This document shows, in pieces, positions 14,476-22,665 of a stretch of DNA of 28,498 nt; within the stretch, counting starts at the first letter, position 1, and each line of letters starts with the position of its first letter. The translations under genes and the position numbers were made by a program. The stretch covers positions 1-28,498 of the forward strand of contig CAJONN010000001.1 in assembly GCA_905235955.1 (NCBI GenBank). The letters run 5' to 3'. This DNA is from an uncultured Marinilabiliaceae bacterium (GTDB taxonomy: Bacteria > Bacteroidota > Bacteroidia > Bacteroidales > Marinilabiliaceae). The notes under the pieces were generated by a model that ran no database searches, was not told where the DNA came from, and saw nothing but the letters and a program-made list of their open reading frames with translations.

Positions 14476-15669
14476 GTGAAAATTTACAACTATATAACCC
14501 TTGCGTTGATGCTTTTTGCAACAAATATAGTTAGTTCGCAAACATTTTCAACAACGGCAAAACTCATATCTCTTGTTGATGTCGACTCTGTTTTTTGGTT
14601 TTCTGATTGGTCAGATGCTAATATTTGTGTTTCAGAGCTTGGCAATGATGCAGTAGTAGAGTGGTATGCATTTGATGAGGTTACAACTAATTTTGGTGCA
14701 CTTTTGCAGTCAGATGAAGGCACATCGAGTTGCTTACATATAGAGCAAAATGGTGGTTTTTTGTGCAAAATAACTACTCTGAGTGGTGTGTCAGAACATC
14801 GTTTTTGGGCTGATGTGCCTGTTATTAGTCAGTTGTCGTTTAGCATAGATAGTATCGATTGCGACCAAATGGAAGTAACGGCTCAGCCTGAAGCACCATC
14901 AACACGTGTGTACAATTTTGCATCAGCAGAATGGCAAGAGGTGGAGCAAAAATTGGTTTATGACTGGTATGTGGCTGATACATTGCAATTTACTACAAAT
15001 AGAAAAGATGCAATTCTTGAGTCTCCAATGGACGATACAGAGCTAAAACTTGTGGTACACAACCAAATAGAAAACAGTAATCAGGCTACATATTTGGTTG
15101 GAAGCTATGCAGTGATGGCACGGTTTACATATTCAGAACGCAAACGTGAAGTGGCCAATGAGATAACAACAGGCGATGCTTATTCAGCTCCGGCAGAAAT
15201 AGAATTTAAGAGCAATTCAAAAGGTAATATTACTGTATATGAGTGGATTATGGGCGATGTGTCGAGGTTGTATGAAAAAGATCCGGTCTATTCGTTTCAG
15301 AACTCAGGCGAATATAAAATCAAGCTCATTGTTACTGACGAAAATACAGGTTGCAGCAATGTAGATTCTACCTTGTCGCTTACCATCACCGATGCTTTTA
15401 TGGGCTTCCCACAAGTGTTTACGCCCAATGGCGACGGAGTCAACGATGAATTTAGAGCAGCATACAAATCATTGAAAAGTTTTGACCTGAAAATATATAA
15501 CCGATGGGGACGCAGAATTTATTACTCTACAGACCCATCGCAAGGGTGGAACGGAAAAGAAGGCAATGCAGAAGCAGCTGAAGGTGTATATATGTATGTG
15601 GCTGAGGCTGAGGGGTTTGACAAGGGGGTGAAGATACGAAAGCATGGCTCTGTAACATTAGTAAGATAG
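14476..15669 (+). CDS. Secreted protein with PKD-like domain and T9SS type B (CHU_C) sorting domain
   Basis: 397 residues. A signal peptide (MKIYNYITLALMLFATNIVS, cleavage near SSQ) begins at a GTG; no upstream ATG is available and the next ATG would cut the signal. The middle is low-similarity beta-rich sequence, followed by a PKD-like domain at about 228-305 (YEWIMGD, YSFQNSGEYKIKLIVTD). The last 85 or so residues carry the hallmark FPQVFTPNGDGVNDEF, KIYNRWGRRIYYS, GWNGK and EGVYMYV of gliding-motility-associated C-terminal domains. These direct proteins through the type IX secretion system. It lies 12 nt before rsh, which suggests a shared transcript. Function beyond secretion is not visible. 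Its presence implies a T9SS elsewhere in the genome. Confidence 0.88.
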   Translation: MKIYNYITLALMLFATNIVSSQTFSTTAKLISLVDVDSVFWFSDWSDANICVSELGNDAVVEWYAFDEVTTNFGALLQSDEGTSSCLHIEQNGGFLCKITTLSGVSEHRFWADVPVISQLSFSIDSIDCDQMEVTAQPEAPSTRVYNFASAEWQEVEQKLVYDWYVADTLQFTTNRKDAILESPMDDTELKLVVHNQIENSNQATYLVGSYAVMARFTYSERKREVANEITTGDAYSAPAEIEFKSNSKGNITVYEWIMGDVSRLYEKDPVYSFQNSGEYKIKLIVTDENTGCSNVDSTLSLTITDAFMGFPQVFTPNGDGVNDEFRAAYKSLKSFDLKIYNRWGRRIYYSTDPSQGWNGKEGNAEAAEGVYMYVAEAEGFDKGVKIRKHGSVTLVR

Positions 15670-15681
15670 AGGTTTTGGAAT

Positions 15682-17922
15682 ATGTCACAAGATTTATTTT
15701 CGACACAAGAACAAGAAGATCAGGCACGCAATCAAGTGCTCGACTTGATTGCACAATGTCCGCGATGTCATCAGAAAGAAGACGACGTGCAGATGATACG
15801 CAAAGCCTTTGAGCTTGCCAACGATGCACATCGAGGTATGAAGCGCCGAAGCGGTGAACTATACATATTTCACCCCGTATCAGTGGCTCGCGTAGTGGCA
15901 GAAGAGATAGGTCTTGATGCCAAAAGTGTAACTGCCGCCCTGCTTCATGACGTAGTGGAAGATACTAGCATAACGCTGGGCGACATCGAGTCGCTCTTTG
16001 GCTCAAAAGTAGCTGGCATAGTCGACGGACTAACAAAACTTGAGGGCGTTTTTGACCAATCAGCATCGTTGCAAGCCGAAAACTTTAGAAAATTGCTTGT
16101 CTCAATGATAGAAGATGTGCGTGTCATCTTGATAAAACTTGCTGACCGACTGCACAATATGCGCACACTATCATCTATGCCAGAACATAAACGTTATCGC
16201 ATATCGGCCGAAACTCTCTACATTTATGCCCCAATGGCTCACAGACTCGGATTGTTTAATATAAAAACAGAACTCGAAGATTTGAGCCTCAAATACGAAC
16301 ACCCAAATGAATATGCTGAGATAGAAGAAAAACTAAAACAAAGTTCAGAGATATATCAGCAAGTGATTGATAGCGTGTCGGTTCCGATACGTGAAAGACT
16401 CGAAGCGCAAGGCTACGAATATGAACTCAAAGCACGTCCGAAGTCAATATATTCTATTTGGCACAAGATGAAAAACAAAAATGTGCCATTTGAAGAGATA
16501 TACGACATCTTTGCCATGCGCATCATATTCAAGCCCAAAGAAGAAATATCAGAAAAAGTGCAATGTTGGAACATCTACTCCATCATCACAGACCTCTACC
16601 AACCCAAGCCCGACCGACTACGCGACTGGGTAAGTACGCCAAAATCAAACGGATACGAGGCATTGCACACCACCATAATGAGTCCGGGCGGACGATGGGT
16701 TGAAGTGCAAATACGCTCAGAGCGCATGAACGACATAGCCGAGCGCGGTTTTGCTGCACACTGGAAATATAAAGAAAATGGCAAAGAAACTGAGATAGAC
16801 AATTGGCTGAAAAGCATTAGAGATATGCTTGAAAATGCTGACTCTGACTCAATGGAATTTCTTGATAATGTGAAACTTAATCTCTTCTCGCAAGAGATGA
16901 TGATATTCACACCAAAGGGCGAAGTGAAGATAATGCCCGTAGGCTCAACAGCCCTTGACTTTGCCTTTGAAATACACTCAAAACTTGGTTGCCACTGCAT
17001 TGGTGCCAAAGTAAACTACAAACTCGAGCCATTAAGCCACGAGCTCAAAAGTGGCGACCAAGTAGAGATAATAACATCAGACAAGCAGACTCCGAAATAC
17101 GAATGGATAAACTTTGTAACTACCGTAAAAGCAAAGAGTTGCATAAAAGAAATATTCAGAGAAGAACGTCACGGATATATTCAAGCAGGCGAAAATGCAC
17201 TATCTGAAGAGTTGCAAAAACGCAAACTCTCAATCAATGCGCGCATACTCAAAAAACTGATGCGAACATATCACGTCAGCTCGCGCGAAGACCTCTATTA
17301 TCAGATAGGCAAAGGCACAATCAAACTTGACAATATAGAAAAATCGCTCACACAAAAATCGACAAGTAAGTGGGTGAAAATGTGGAGGTTGACCTTTGGT
17401 AATAAAAATACTGACGACGAAGAAGACCCCGACGATAAAGAGGCTATAGGTATGCCCGATGGTAAAAAAATAGTGCTTACCGATGAGGCACAACGCCAAT
17501 TTACAACAGCCTCATGTTGCAATCCAATACCGGGCGACGATGTGGTGGCCTTTGTTGATGATGATAATACGCTTGTGCTCCATTCGCGTCGATGTCCGGT
17601 CTGTCTCAAACTTATGTCGAGCCGTGGCAACAGAATAGTTTCGGCACAATGGGAATCGCACAAAGTACTGTCATATTTGGCAATAATAGAACTCTCAGGC
17701 ATCGACAGACAAAGTTTGGTGAGCGATGTGACTAAAATCATATCGATGGAGCAGAAGGTAAATATGCGTTCAGTACATTTTGAAAGTCATGATGGCGTAT
17801 TCTCTGGTAGCATCTATTTGTATATTTATGACACAGTCGACTTGCAAGTATTGATAGATAAATTACTGAAAGTGAAGGGAGTGCATAGCGTTGTAAGAAA
17901 GGAACGCAACGAGTTGAATTAG
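15682..17922 (+). CDS. rsh: Bifunctional (p)ppGpp synthetase/hydrolase, RelA/SpoT homologue
   Basis: 746 residues with the complete long-RSH architecture. The HD hydrolase carries H64, H89-D90, E93-D94 and D155 (in LADRLHNM). The synthetase at about 235-365 shows ARPKSIYSIWHKM, YDIFAMRIIF, STPKSNGYEALHTT and EVQIRSERMNDIAERGFAAH. A TGS domain follows at about 405-465 (FTPKGEVKIMPVGSTALDFA), and a C-terminal ACT domain at about 665-740. Both catalytic halves look intact, so it should make and degrade (p)ppGpp in the stringent response. No TAnnTTTG promoter was seen in the 12-nt gap before it, and tgt follows after 31 nt. Among RSH proteins I cannot decide RelA-like or SpoT-like regulation from sequence alone. 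Confidence 0.96.
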   Translation: MSQDLFSTQEQEDQARNQVLDLIAQCPRCHQKEDDVQMIRKAFELANDAHRGMKRRSGELYIFHPVSVARVVAEEIGLDAKSVTAALLHDVVEDTSITLGDIESLFGSKVAGIVDGLTKLEGVFDQSASLQAENFRKLLVSMIEDVRVILIKLADRLHNMRTLSSMPEHKRYRISAETLYIYAPMAHRLGLFNIKTELEDLSLKYEHPNEYAEIEEKLKQSSEIYQQVIDSVSVPIRERLEAQGYEYELKARPKSIYSIWHKMKNKNVPFEEIYDIFAMRIIFKPKEEISEKVQCWNIYSIITDLYQPKPDRLRDWVSTPKSNGYEALHTTIMSPGGRWVEVQIRSERMNDIAERGFAAHWKYKENGKETEIDNWLKSIRDMLENADSDSMEFLDNVKLNLFSQEMMIFTPKGEVKIMPVGSTALDFAFEIHSKLGCHCIGAKVNYKLEPLSHELKSGDQVEIITSDKQTPKYEWINFVTTVKAKSCIKEIFREERHGYIQAGENALSEELQKRKLSINARILKKLMRTYHVSSREDLYYQIGKGTIKLDNIEKSLTQKSTSKWVKMWRLTFGNKNTDDEEDPDDKEAIGMPDGKKIVLTDEAQRQFTTASCCNPIPGDDVVAFVDDDNTLVLHSRRCPVCLKLMSSRGNRIVSAQWESHKVLSYLAIIELSGIDRQSLVSDVTKIISMEQKVNMRSVHFESHDGVFSGSIYLYIYDTVDLQVLIDKLLKVKGVHSVVRKERNELN

Positions 17923-17953
17923 CATACACTCTCTGATATTTTTTTTAGCAGAT

Positions 17954-19084
17954 ATGAAATTTGAATTACAACACACTGACCCAAATTCAGCAGCACGTGC
18001 AGGCAAAATAACCACCGATCATGGTGAGATACTTACACCTATTTTTATGCCAGTTGGCACAGTAGGTTCTGTCAAAGGTATTCATTTTAAAGAAGTAGAT
18101 GATGATGTGAAAGCACAAATTATTTTAGGCAACACATATCATCTCTATTTGCGTCCCGGCACAGAGGTGCTAAAGGCAGCAGGCGGCTTGCACAAATTCA
18201 ATGGCTGGAACAAGCCCATACTTACTGATAGTGGTGGCTTTCAGGTATTTTCACTTGCCGCTAATCGGAAACTTACTGAAGAAGGAGCAACATTTAGGTC
18301 GCACATCGATGGTTCTAAACATCTGTTTACACCAGAAAAAGTTGTTGATATTCAGCGTATTATAGGTTCGGATATCATGATGGCGTTTGATGAATGTCCG
18401 CCCGGCAACTCTGATTACAAATATGCTTCAAAGTCGCTCGACCTGACGCTCAAATGGCTTGTGCGTGGTCTGAAGCATTTTGACGAAACAGAGCCACTTT
18501 ATGGTCATTCGCAAACATTTTTCCCAATAGTGCAAGGCGCTGCACATCGTGATTTGCGCATCAAGTCGGCTGAGTTTATAGCCAATTTGCAGCGCGAAGG
18601 CAATGCCATTGGCGGCTTAGCTGTAGGCGAGCCAACAGAGGTAATGTATGAGATGGTTGAGCTTGTCAACGGCATATTGCCACAAGATAAACCACGCTAT
18701 CTGATGGGTGTCGGTACGCCAGCTAATATATTGGAAAATATAGCATTAGGTGTTGATATGTTCGACTGTGTAATGCCAACTCGCAATGGCAGAAACGGCA
18801 TGATATTTACCCAAAATGGCATAGTCAATCTGCGCAATGAGAAGTGGCGTATGGACTTTTCAGAACTCGACCCTGATGGTACTTCGTTTGTTGATCATCG
18901 CTACACCAAAGCCTATGTGCGTCATCTGTTTATAGCAGGTGAGATGCTCGGTCCGCTCATTGCCAGCCAACACAATATAGCCTTCTATTTGTGGCTCGTT
19001 GGTGAAGCACGCAAGCACATCGTTGCAGGCGATTTCAGAGAGTGGAAAGATGTGATGGTCAAGAGAGTAACTACTCGAATATGA
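17954..19084 (+). CDS. tgt: tRNA-guanine transglycosylase
   Basis: 376 residues, a TIM-barrel enzyme that exchanges G34 for the queuosine precursor in tRNAs with GUN anticodons. Active-site motifs are present: TDSGGFQVFS (D92), AFDECPP (D146, C148), GGLAVGE (V224) and MFDCVMPTRNGRNG, whose D271 aligns with the catalytic nucleophile. C148 and V224 match the residues linked with preQ1 rather than queuine use in bacterial enzymes. The zinc site is unusual. In ungapped alignment with E. coli Tgt the three ligand cysteines become G309, S311 and D314, and only H340 remains. The gene follows rsh by 31 nt. A rearranged repeat copy starts about 20 nt after its stop. Confidence 0.95.
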   Translation: MKFELQHTDPNSAARAGKITTDHGEILTPIFMPVGTVGSVKGIHFKEVDDDVKAQIILGNTYHLYLRPGTEVLKAAGGLHKFNGWNKPILTDSGGFQVFSLAANRKLTEEGATFRSHIDGSKHLFTPEKVVDIQRIIGSDIMMAFDECPPGNSDYKYASKSLDLTLKWLVRGLKHFDETEPLYGHSQTFFPIVQGAAHRDLRIKSAEFIANLQREGNAIGGLAVGEPTEVMYEMVELVNGILPQDKPRYLMGVGTPANILENIALGVDMFDCVMPTRNGRNGMIFTQNGIVNLRNEKWRMDFSELDPDGTSFVDHRYTKAYVRHLFIAGEMLGPLIASQHNIAFYLWLVGEARKHIVAGDFREWKDVMVKRVTTRI

Positions 19085-19102
19085 TGGCTGTTTTTTCGTA
19101 AG

Positions 19103-19200
19103 TTGTTTGTAATGTCACTCAAGTTTCGCAAGTAGAAATGTACTACAAACAATTTTTCAAACATATTGATTCCCCAAAATGAAAGAGCCGTGATGAAAAC
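19103..19200. repeat. Rearranged copy of the MITE-like repeat (copy R3)
   Basis: Positions 19118-19153 are the reverse complement of the 36-bp right end of copy R2, differing at one base. On its far side AATGAAAGAGCCGTG (from about 19180) matches the R2 interior in the opposite orientation, so the copy is a fusion of the two halves. TTGTTTGTA at 19103-19111 and TACAAACAA at 19144-19152 form a perfect 9-bp inverted repeat with a 32-nt loop. It fills most of the 192-bp gap between tgt and exbB and may also end the tgt transcript. Confidence 0.7.
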
Positions 19201-19232
19201 ACTATTGTGTTCTATACAAAAAAGATATTTTG

Positions 19233-19240
19233 TATCTTTG
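19233..19240 (+). promoter_or_regulatory. -7 box (TATCTTTG) for exbB-exbD-tonB
   Basis: TATCTTTG matches TAnnTTTG perfectly and lies 36 nt before the exbB start. No TTTG is present at the ideal -33 distance; a TTG is 25 nt upstream. A small AACAC-TATT-GTGTT hairpin at 19197-19210 lies just upstream. Confidence 0.6.
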
Positions 19241-19276
19241 CGCAGAATATAGGCAAACAAATTTTTAATAAAAACG

Positions 19277-19963
19277 ATGATACAAGATTTGGCTACACAG
19301 GTTGATGCCTTAGCAGAAGGTGCAGAAACCGCAGAACCCGTAACTCTCAATGTAATAGACCTTGCCATTCAGGGCGGATGGATAATGGTTGTACTTTTAT
19401 TGCTCTCTATCTATGCCATATACGTCTTTGTTGAGCGCACTTTTGCTCTCACTCGTGCTCTGAAAGAAGACAAAACATTTATGGGCAAGATAAAAGACTA
19501 CATTCATAGTGGCAACATCGATTCGGCACGTGCCCTTTGTCAGGCTACTGATACGCCTGTATCGCGCATGATAGAAAAAGGTATCTCGCGCATCGGTCGC
19601 CCACTAAACGACATCCAAACTACCATTGAAAATGTTGGCAACATAGAAGTAAGCCGTTTGGAAAAAGGATTGGCTGGTTTGGCATCAGTGTCGGGCGGTG
19701 CACCTATGATAGGCTTCTTTGGTACAGTAACTGGTATGATTCAAGCATTCTTTGAAATGGCTAATGCTGGTAACAATATAGAAGTGAGCACATTAGCAGG
19801 TGGTATATACACAGCATTGGTTACAACCGTAGGCGGTTTGGCTGTAGGCATTGTAGCCTATTTTGCATACAACAACCTTGTAGCGCGTGTTGATAAAGTT
19901 GTGCTCATACTCGAAGCTCGCACAATGGAATTTATGGATCTATTAAACGAACCGGGAGAGTAG
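19277..19963 (+). CDS. exbB: MotA/TolQ/ExbB proton channel family protein
   Basis: 228 residues, an inner-membrane motor subunit that, with ExbD, couples proton flow to TonB. Three membrane segments are visible at about 27-50 (GGWIMVVLLLLSIYAIYVFV), 135-160 (SGGAPMIGFFGTVTGMIQAF) and 172-200 (GGIYTALVTTVGGLAVGIVA), with the large cytoplasmic loop between the first two. The GT-V-GMI-AF and TALVTT-GGL-VGI motifs are the family signature. It starts the exbB-exbD-tonB operon behind a -7 box, with 4 nt to exbD. TolQ cannot be formally separated from ExbB on sequence, but the neighbouring TonB-type C-terminal domain favours ExbB. Confidence 0.92.
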   Translation: MIQDLATQVDALAEGAETAEPVTLNVIDLAIQGGWIMVVLLLLSIYAIYVFVERTFALTRALKEDKTFMGKIKDYIHSGNIDSARALCQATDTPVSRMIEKGISRIGRPLNDIQTTIENVGNIEVSRLEKGLAGLASVSGGAPMIGFFGTVTGMIQAFFEMANAGNNIEVSTLAGGIYTALVTTVGGLAVGIVAYFAYNNLVARVDKVVLILEARTMEFMDLLNEPGE

Positions 19964-19967
19964 GCCT

Positions 19968-20360
19968 ATGGCACTTAAGAGAAGCAACAAACTGAGCGCA
20001 TCGTTTAGTATGTCGTCTATGACCGACATCATATTTTTGCTGCTCATCTTCTTTATGCTCACCTCAACGCTAGTGCACCCAAACGCACTCAAATTGCTAT
20101 TGCCTCAGAGTAGCAACCAGACATCGGCAAAGCCAAACACCTCAGTGTCAATAACCAAAGACTTGCGCTACTATGTAGAAACTAAGCGAGTAAACTTTGA
20201 CCAACTTGAGCCAACACTGCAAGCAAAACTTGGCGAAAACTCTGAAATATATATATCGTTGCATGTTGATGAGAATGTTCCGATGAAAGAGGTGGTAAAG
20301 GTTATGAATATAGCCAAAAAGAATAAATACAAGCTCATTTTGGCAACAAGGAGCAAATAA
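19968..20360 (+). CDS. exbD: Biopolymer transport protein ExbD/TolR
   Basis: 130 residues with one N-terminal membrane helix holding the essential aspartate (SSMTDIIFLLLIFFML) and a periplasmic alpha/beta domain (ISLHVDENVPMKEVVKVMNI). It works with ExbB in the energy-transducing motor. Length is typical. It begins 4 nt after exbB, and its stop codon shares one base with the tonB start (TAATG), so the three are translationally linked. Confidence 0.92.
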   Translation: MALKRSNKLSASFSMSSMTDIIFLLLIFFMLTSTLVHPNALKLLLPQSSNQTSAKPNTSVSITKDLRYYVETKRVNFDQLEPTLQAKLGENSEIYISLHVDENVPMKEVVKVMNIAKKNKYKLILATRSK

Positions 20361-21322
20361 TGGAAAGAGAAGAAAAAAATTATAAACGCGAAGGCATCAT
20401 TGGTACCATTGTAGTACACTTGTTGCTGATAGCAGTGCTTTTCCTGACCGTGATGAGCACCACACCGCCCGAAGAAGAGGCTCTGATACTTGACTATGGC
20501 GCAAGTGGTGGTAGCTCAGGCTCGGCAGGTGGCGCAACAGCTGTAGCGCAGCAAACGGCTCCACCTGCGCCAGCACCAGAGCCTACGCCAGCTCCTGCGC
20601 CCGCAGCTCGTGCCGATGGACAAAGCATGACGACGCAAGACTTTGAAGAGGCAGCAGCTCTGAAAGAGGCTAAGCGCAAAGCTGAAGCTGATGCAAAAGC
20701 TAAAGCCGAAAAGTTGGCCAAGGAGAAGGCTGCTGAAGATGCTGCTAAGCGTAAAGCTGCCGAAGAGGCTGCTGCACGACAAAAAGCGGCTGCTGAAGAG
20801 GCAGCACGACAAAAGGCTGCAGCCGAAGAAGCAGCAAGGCAAAAAGCAGCAGCTGAAGAGGCAGCAAGAAAAAAGGCAGCTGAAGAGGCTGCCAAAAAAG
20901 CTGCAGCGCAAAGTGCTATATCAAAAGGCTTTTCGGGCAGTGGTACAGGTAGTGCATCGGGCACGGGCAATGGTAGTGGTAGCGGACAAGGCAACCTCAC
21001 TGGTACAGGTAGCGGCACAGGTAGTGGCACTGGCATAGGCAACGGCATTGGTACATTCTCGCTTGCTGGCAGATCGCTTGTTGGCAACTTGCCCGTACCA
21101 AAAAGCAATGTGCAAGAGGCAGGCAAAGTGGTAGTTGAGATAGTTGTAAACAAATATGGCAAAGTAACAGCTGCCTCCGTAACCCCCAAAGGCACAACAG
21201 TGCAAAACCAAACGTTGTGGAATCAGGCCGTAGCAGCCGCTAAGCAAGCCAAATTCAATAGCGATGCAAGTGCTGCAGCTGTACAAACAGGCACAATAAC
21301 ATATACATTTAAGTTGCAATAA
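20360..21322 (+). CDS. tonB: TonB-family energy transducer with TolA-like helical linker
   Basis: 320 residues. An N-terminal membrane anchor (GIIGTIVVHLLLIAVLFLTV) with the family His leads to a short Pro/Ala stretch (PPAPAPEPTPAPAPAA) at about 70-87. Next are a long Ala/Glu/Lys-rich helix at about 94-187 built partly of 10-residue repeats, a Gly/Ser/Thr linker at about 192-234, and a C-terminal TonB domain at about 238-320 (VVEIVVNKYGKVTAASVTP, then WNQAVAAAKQAKF). The long charged helix recalls TolA domain II, while the end domain and exbBD neighbours favour TonB. It should span the periplasm to energise outer-membrane receptors such as the one at 6660-9578. That specific pairing is inferred. 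Confidence 0.88.
   Translation: MEREEKNYKREGIIGTIVVHLLLIAVLFLTVMSTTPPEEEALILDYGASGGSSGSAGGATAVAQQTAPPAPAPEPTPAPAPAARADGQSMTTQDFEEAAALKEAKRKAEADAKAKAEKLAKEKAAEDAAKRKAAEEAAARQKAAAEEAARQKAAAEEAARQKAAAEEAARKKAAEEAAKKAAAQSAISKGFSGSGTGSASGTGNGSGSGQGNLTGTGSGTGSGTGIGNGIGTFSLAGRSLVGNLPVPKSNVQEAGKVVVEIVVNKYGKVTAASVTPKGTTVQNQTLWNQAVAAAKQAKFNSDASAAAVQTGTITYTFKLQ
20751..20900 (+). repeat. 30-bp tandem repeat within tonB
   Basis: About five units of 30 nt encode the 10-residue pattern KAAAEEAARQ. Units at 20781-20810, 20811-20840 and 20841-20870 are the most alike; a degenerate unit precedes them and a shortened one follows. Synonymous differences between units show the repeat is not brand new. Unit number may vary between strains and would alter the length of the periplasm-spanning helix. 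Confidence 0.8.
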
Positions 21323-21343
21323 GTTTTTTGAGAGGGGGCATTT

Positions 21344-22510
21344 ATGCTACAATTGTCAATAATACTTATTTGTTTTCTTTCGCCACTCTTCATACTTTGG
21401 CTTACATATAAATATCCTATACTGAACAAAGTAGGCACAATGGTGTTGGCCTATGCAATAGGTTGCTTGCTTGGCTTGACGGGTATTATACCGTCAACCG
21501 ATGAGGCACACGCAACCCAAACTTTGGTTGCAACAATTACAATTCCGCTTGCCATTCCGCTGATGCTCTTTTCGGCAGACATAAAAGCGTGGATGCACTT
21601 AGCACCTATGTTTCTAAAGTCGCTACTGATGGGCATATTGGCATGTGTTGGTGCAGCATTGGTATCTTATGCATTTTGTTGTAAAGATTACAATGAGCTA
21701 TATGCTAATATATGTGGCATGCTTACAGGACTTTACACTGGTGGTAATGCCAATTTAGCATCGCTCAAAGTGGCTTTGAATGTGAGCGATGAAGATTATT
21801 TGCTCATCAACACATACGATATGGCAGCCAGCGCCATTTACCTTATCTTTGTCATCTTCTTCGGACAAAAAGTGCTACAATATCTTCTGCCACGTTTCAA
21901 AGGCGATAAAGATAAGGTGTCGACTGAAAATATAACAACTGAAGACTATAGTAGCCAATTATTTATGGGATTGTTCAGAACCGACAATCTGAAAGATTTG
22001 CTCTTGTCTATTTTGCTAACATTGGCAGTAGTAGGCGTGGGCGCAGGCGTGGCAATGCTCTTCCCGTCAGATATGTTTCAGTCAATCTTCATATTAGCTA
22101 TTTCAACTTTTGCTGTTTTAGCTTCGCTCAACAAACGAGTGAAGAGTCTGAAGCGCACATTTGAAGCTGGAATATATTTTATATTGGTCTTTAGCATAGC
22201 AGTATCGTCGCAGATGAATCTGAGTATGTTTTCAAATCCTGATCCTACATTGCTCAAACTCACCTTTCTGATGACATTTTTAGTGCTCATATTTCATGTA
22301 GTGCTGAATGCTTTGTTACGCATAGATGTAGATACAACCCTCACAACTTCTATTTCGCTTATATGCAGTCCGCCATTTGTGCCAGTAATAAGCTCAGTAT
22401 TAGGCAATAAAGCAGTGATTGGGCCGGGCATTGTAGTAGGACTATGTGGTTATACCATAGGAACGTATTTAGGATTTGGCGTAGCAATGTTATTGCAGTG
22501 GATTGGATAA
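21344..22510 (+). CDS. DUF819 family integral membrane protein
   Basis: 388 residues with about ten hydrophobic segments across the chain, starting LSIILICFLSPLFILWL. The GNANLASLKVALN segment and the closing CSPPFVPVISSVLGNKAVIG are consistent with the DUF819 (YjcL-like) permease-like family, whose substrate is not established. It begins 21 nt after tonB on the same strand, so it may be cotranscribed with the exbBD-tonB motor. A functional link to TonB is not evident. I see no frameshift or truncation. Confidence 0.8.
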   Translation: MLQLSIILICFLSPLFILWLTYKYPILNKVGTMVLAYAIGCLLGLTGIIPSTDEAHATQTLVATITIPLAIPLMLFSADIKAWMHLAPMFLKSLLMGILACVGAALVSYAFCCKDYNELYANICGMLTGLYTGGNANLASLKVALNVSDEDYLLINTYDMAASAIYLIFVIFFGQKVLQYLLPRFKGDKDKVSTENITTEDYSSQLFMGLFRTDNLKDLLLSILLTLAVVGVGAGVAMLFPSDMFQSIFILAISTFAVLASLNKRVKSLKRTFEAGIYFILVFSIAVSSQMNLSMFSNPDPTLLKLTFLMTFLVLIFHVVLNALLRIDVDTTLTTSISLICSPPFVPVISSVLGNKAVIGPGIVVGLCGYTIGTYLGFGVAMLLQWIG

Positions 22511-22608
22511 ATTTGGTGATATCCCCACTTTTTGAATCTTTTACTTTTAAAATTGTGTGCCCAAAGCGATGAAAAAAAAATTATTCATCGTCGTTCTCTG
22601 ACAAAATT

Positions 22609-22640
22609 TTTGTATGATTAAGCATATTGTTTTAATTTAG
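22609..22640 (+). promoter_or_regulatory. Promoter of the alkaline phosphatase-YibE/F unit
   Basis: TTTG at 22609-22612 is followed after exactly 20 nt by TAATTTAG at 22633-22640, one mismatch from TAnnTTTG. It lies 25 nt before the phosphatase ATG. Just upstream, CGATGAA at 22567-22573 and TTCATCG at 22584-22590 form a 7-bp inverted repeat that could be an operator. No consensus Pho box was recognised. Confidence 0.6.
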
Positions 22641-22665
22641 TCGCCAAAAAACAAAAATTACTATA

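Noticed and set aside
20751..20900. CRISPR-like array
   Set aside because: The repeats are contiguous, in frame and coding, with no spacers.
20494..21195. Long minus-strand open frame of 233 codons opposite tonB
   Set aside because: It is Ala/Pro/Ser-rich low complexity mirroring the repetitive tonB sequence. It has no recognisable domain, and tonB is well supported.
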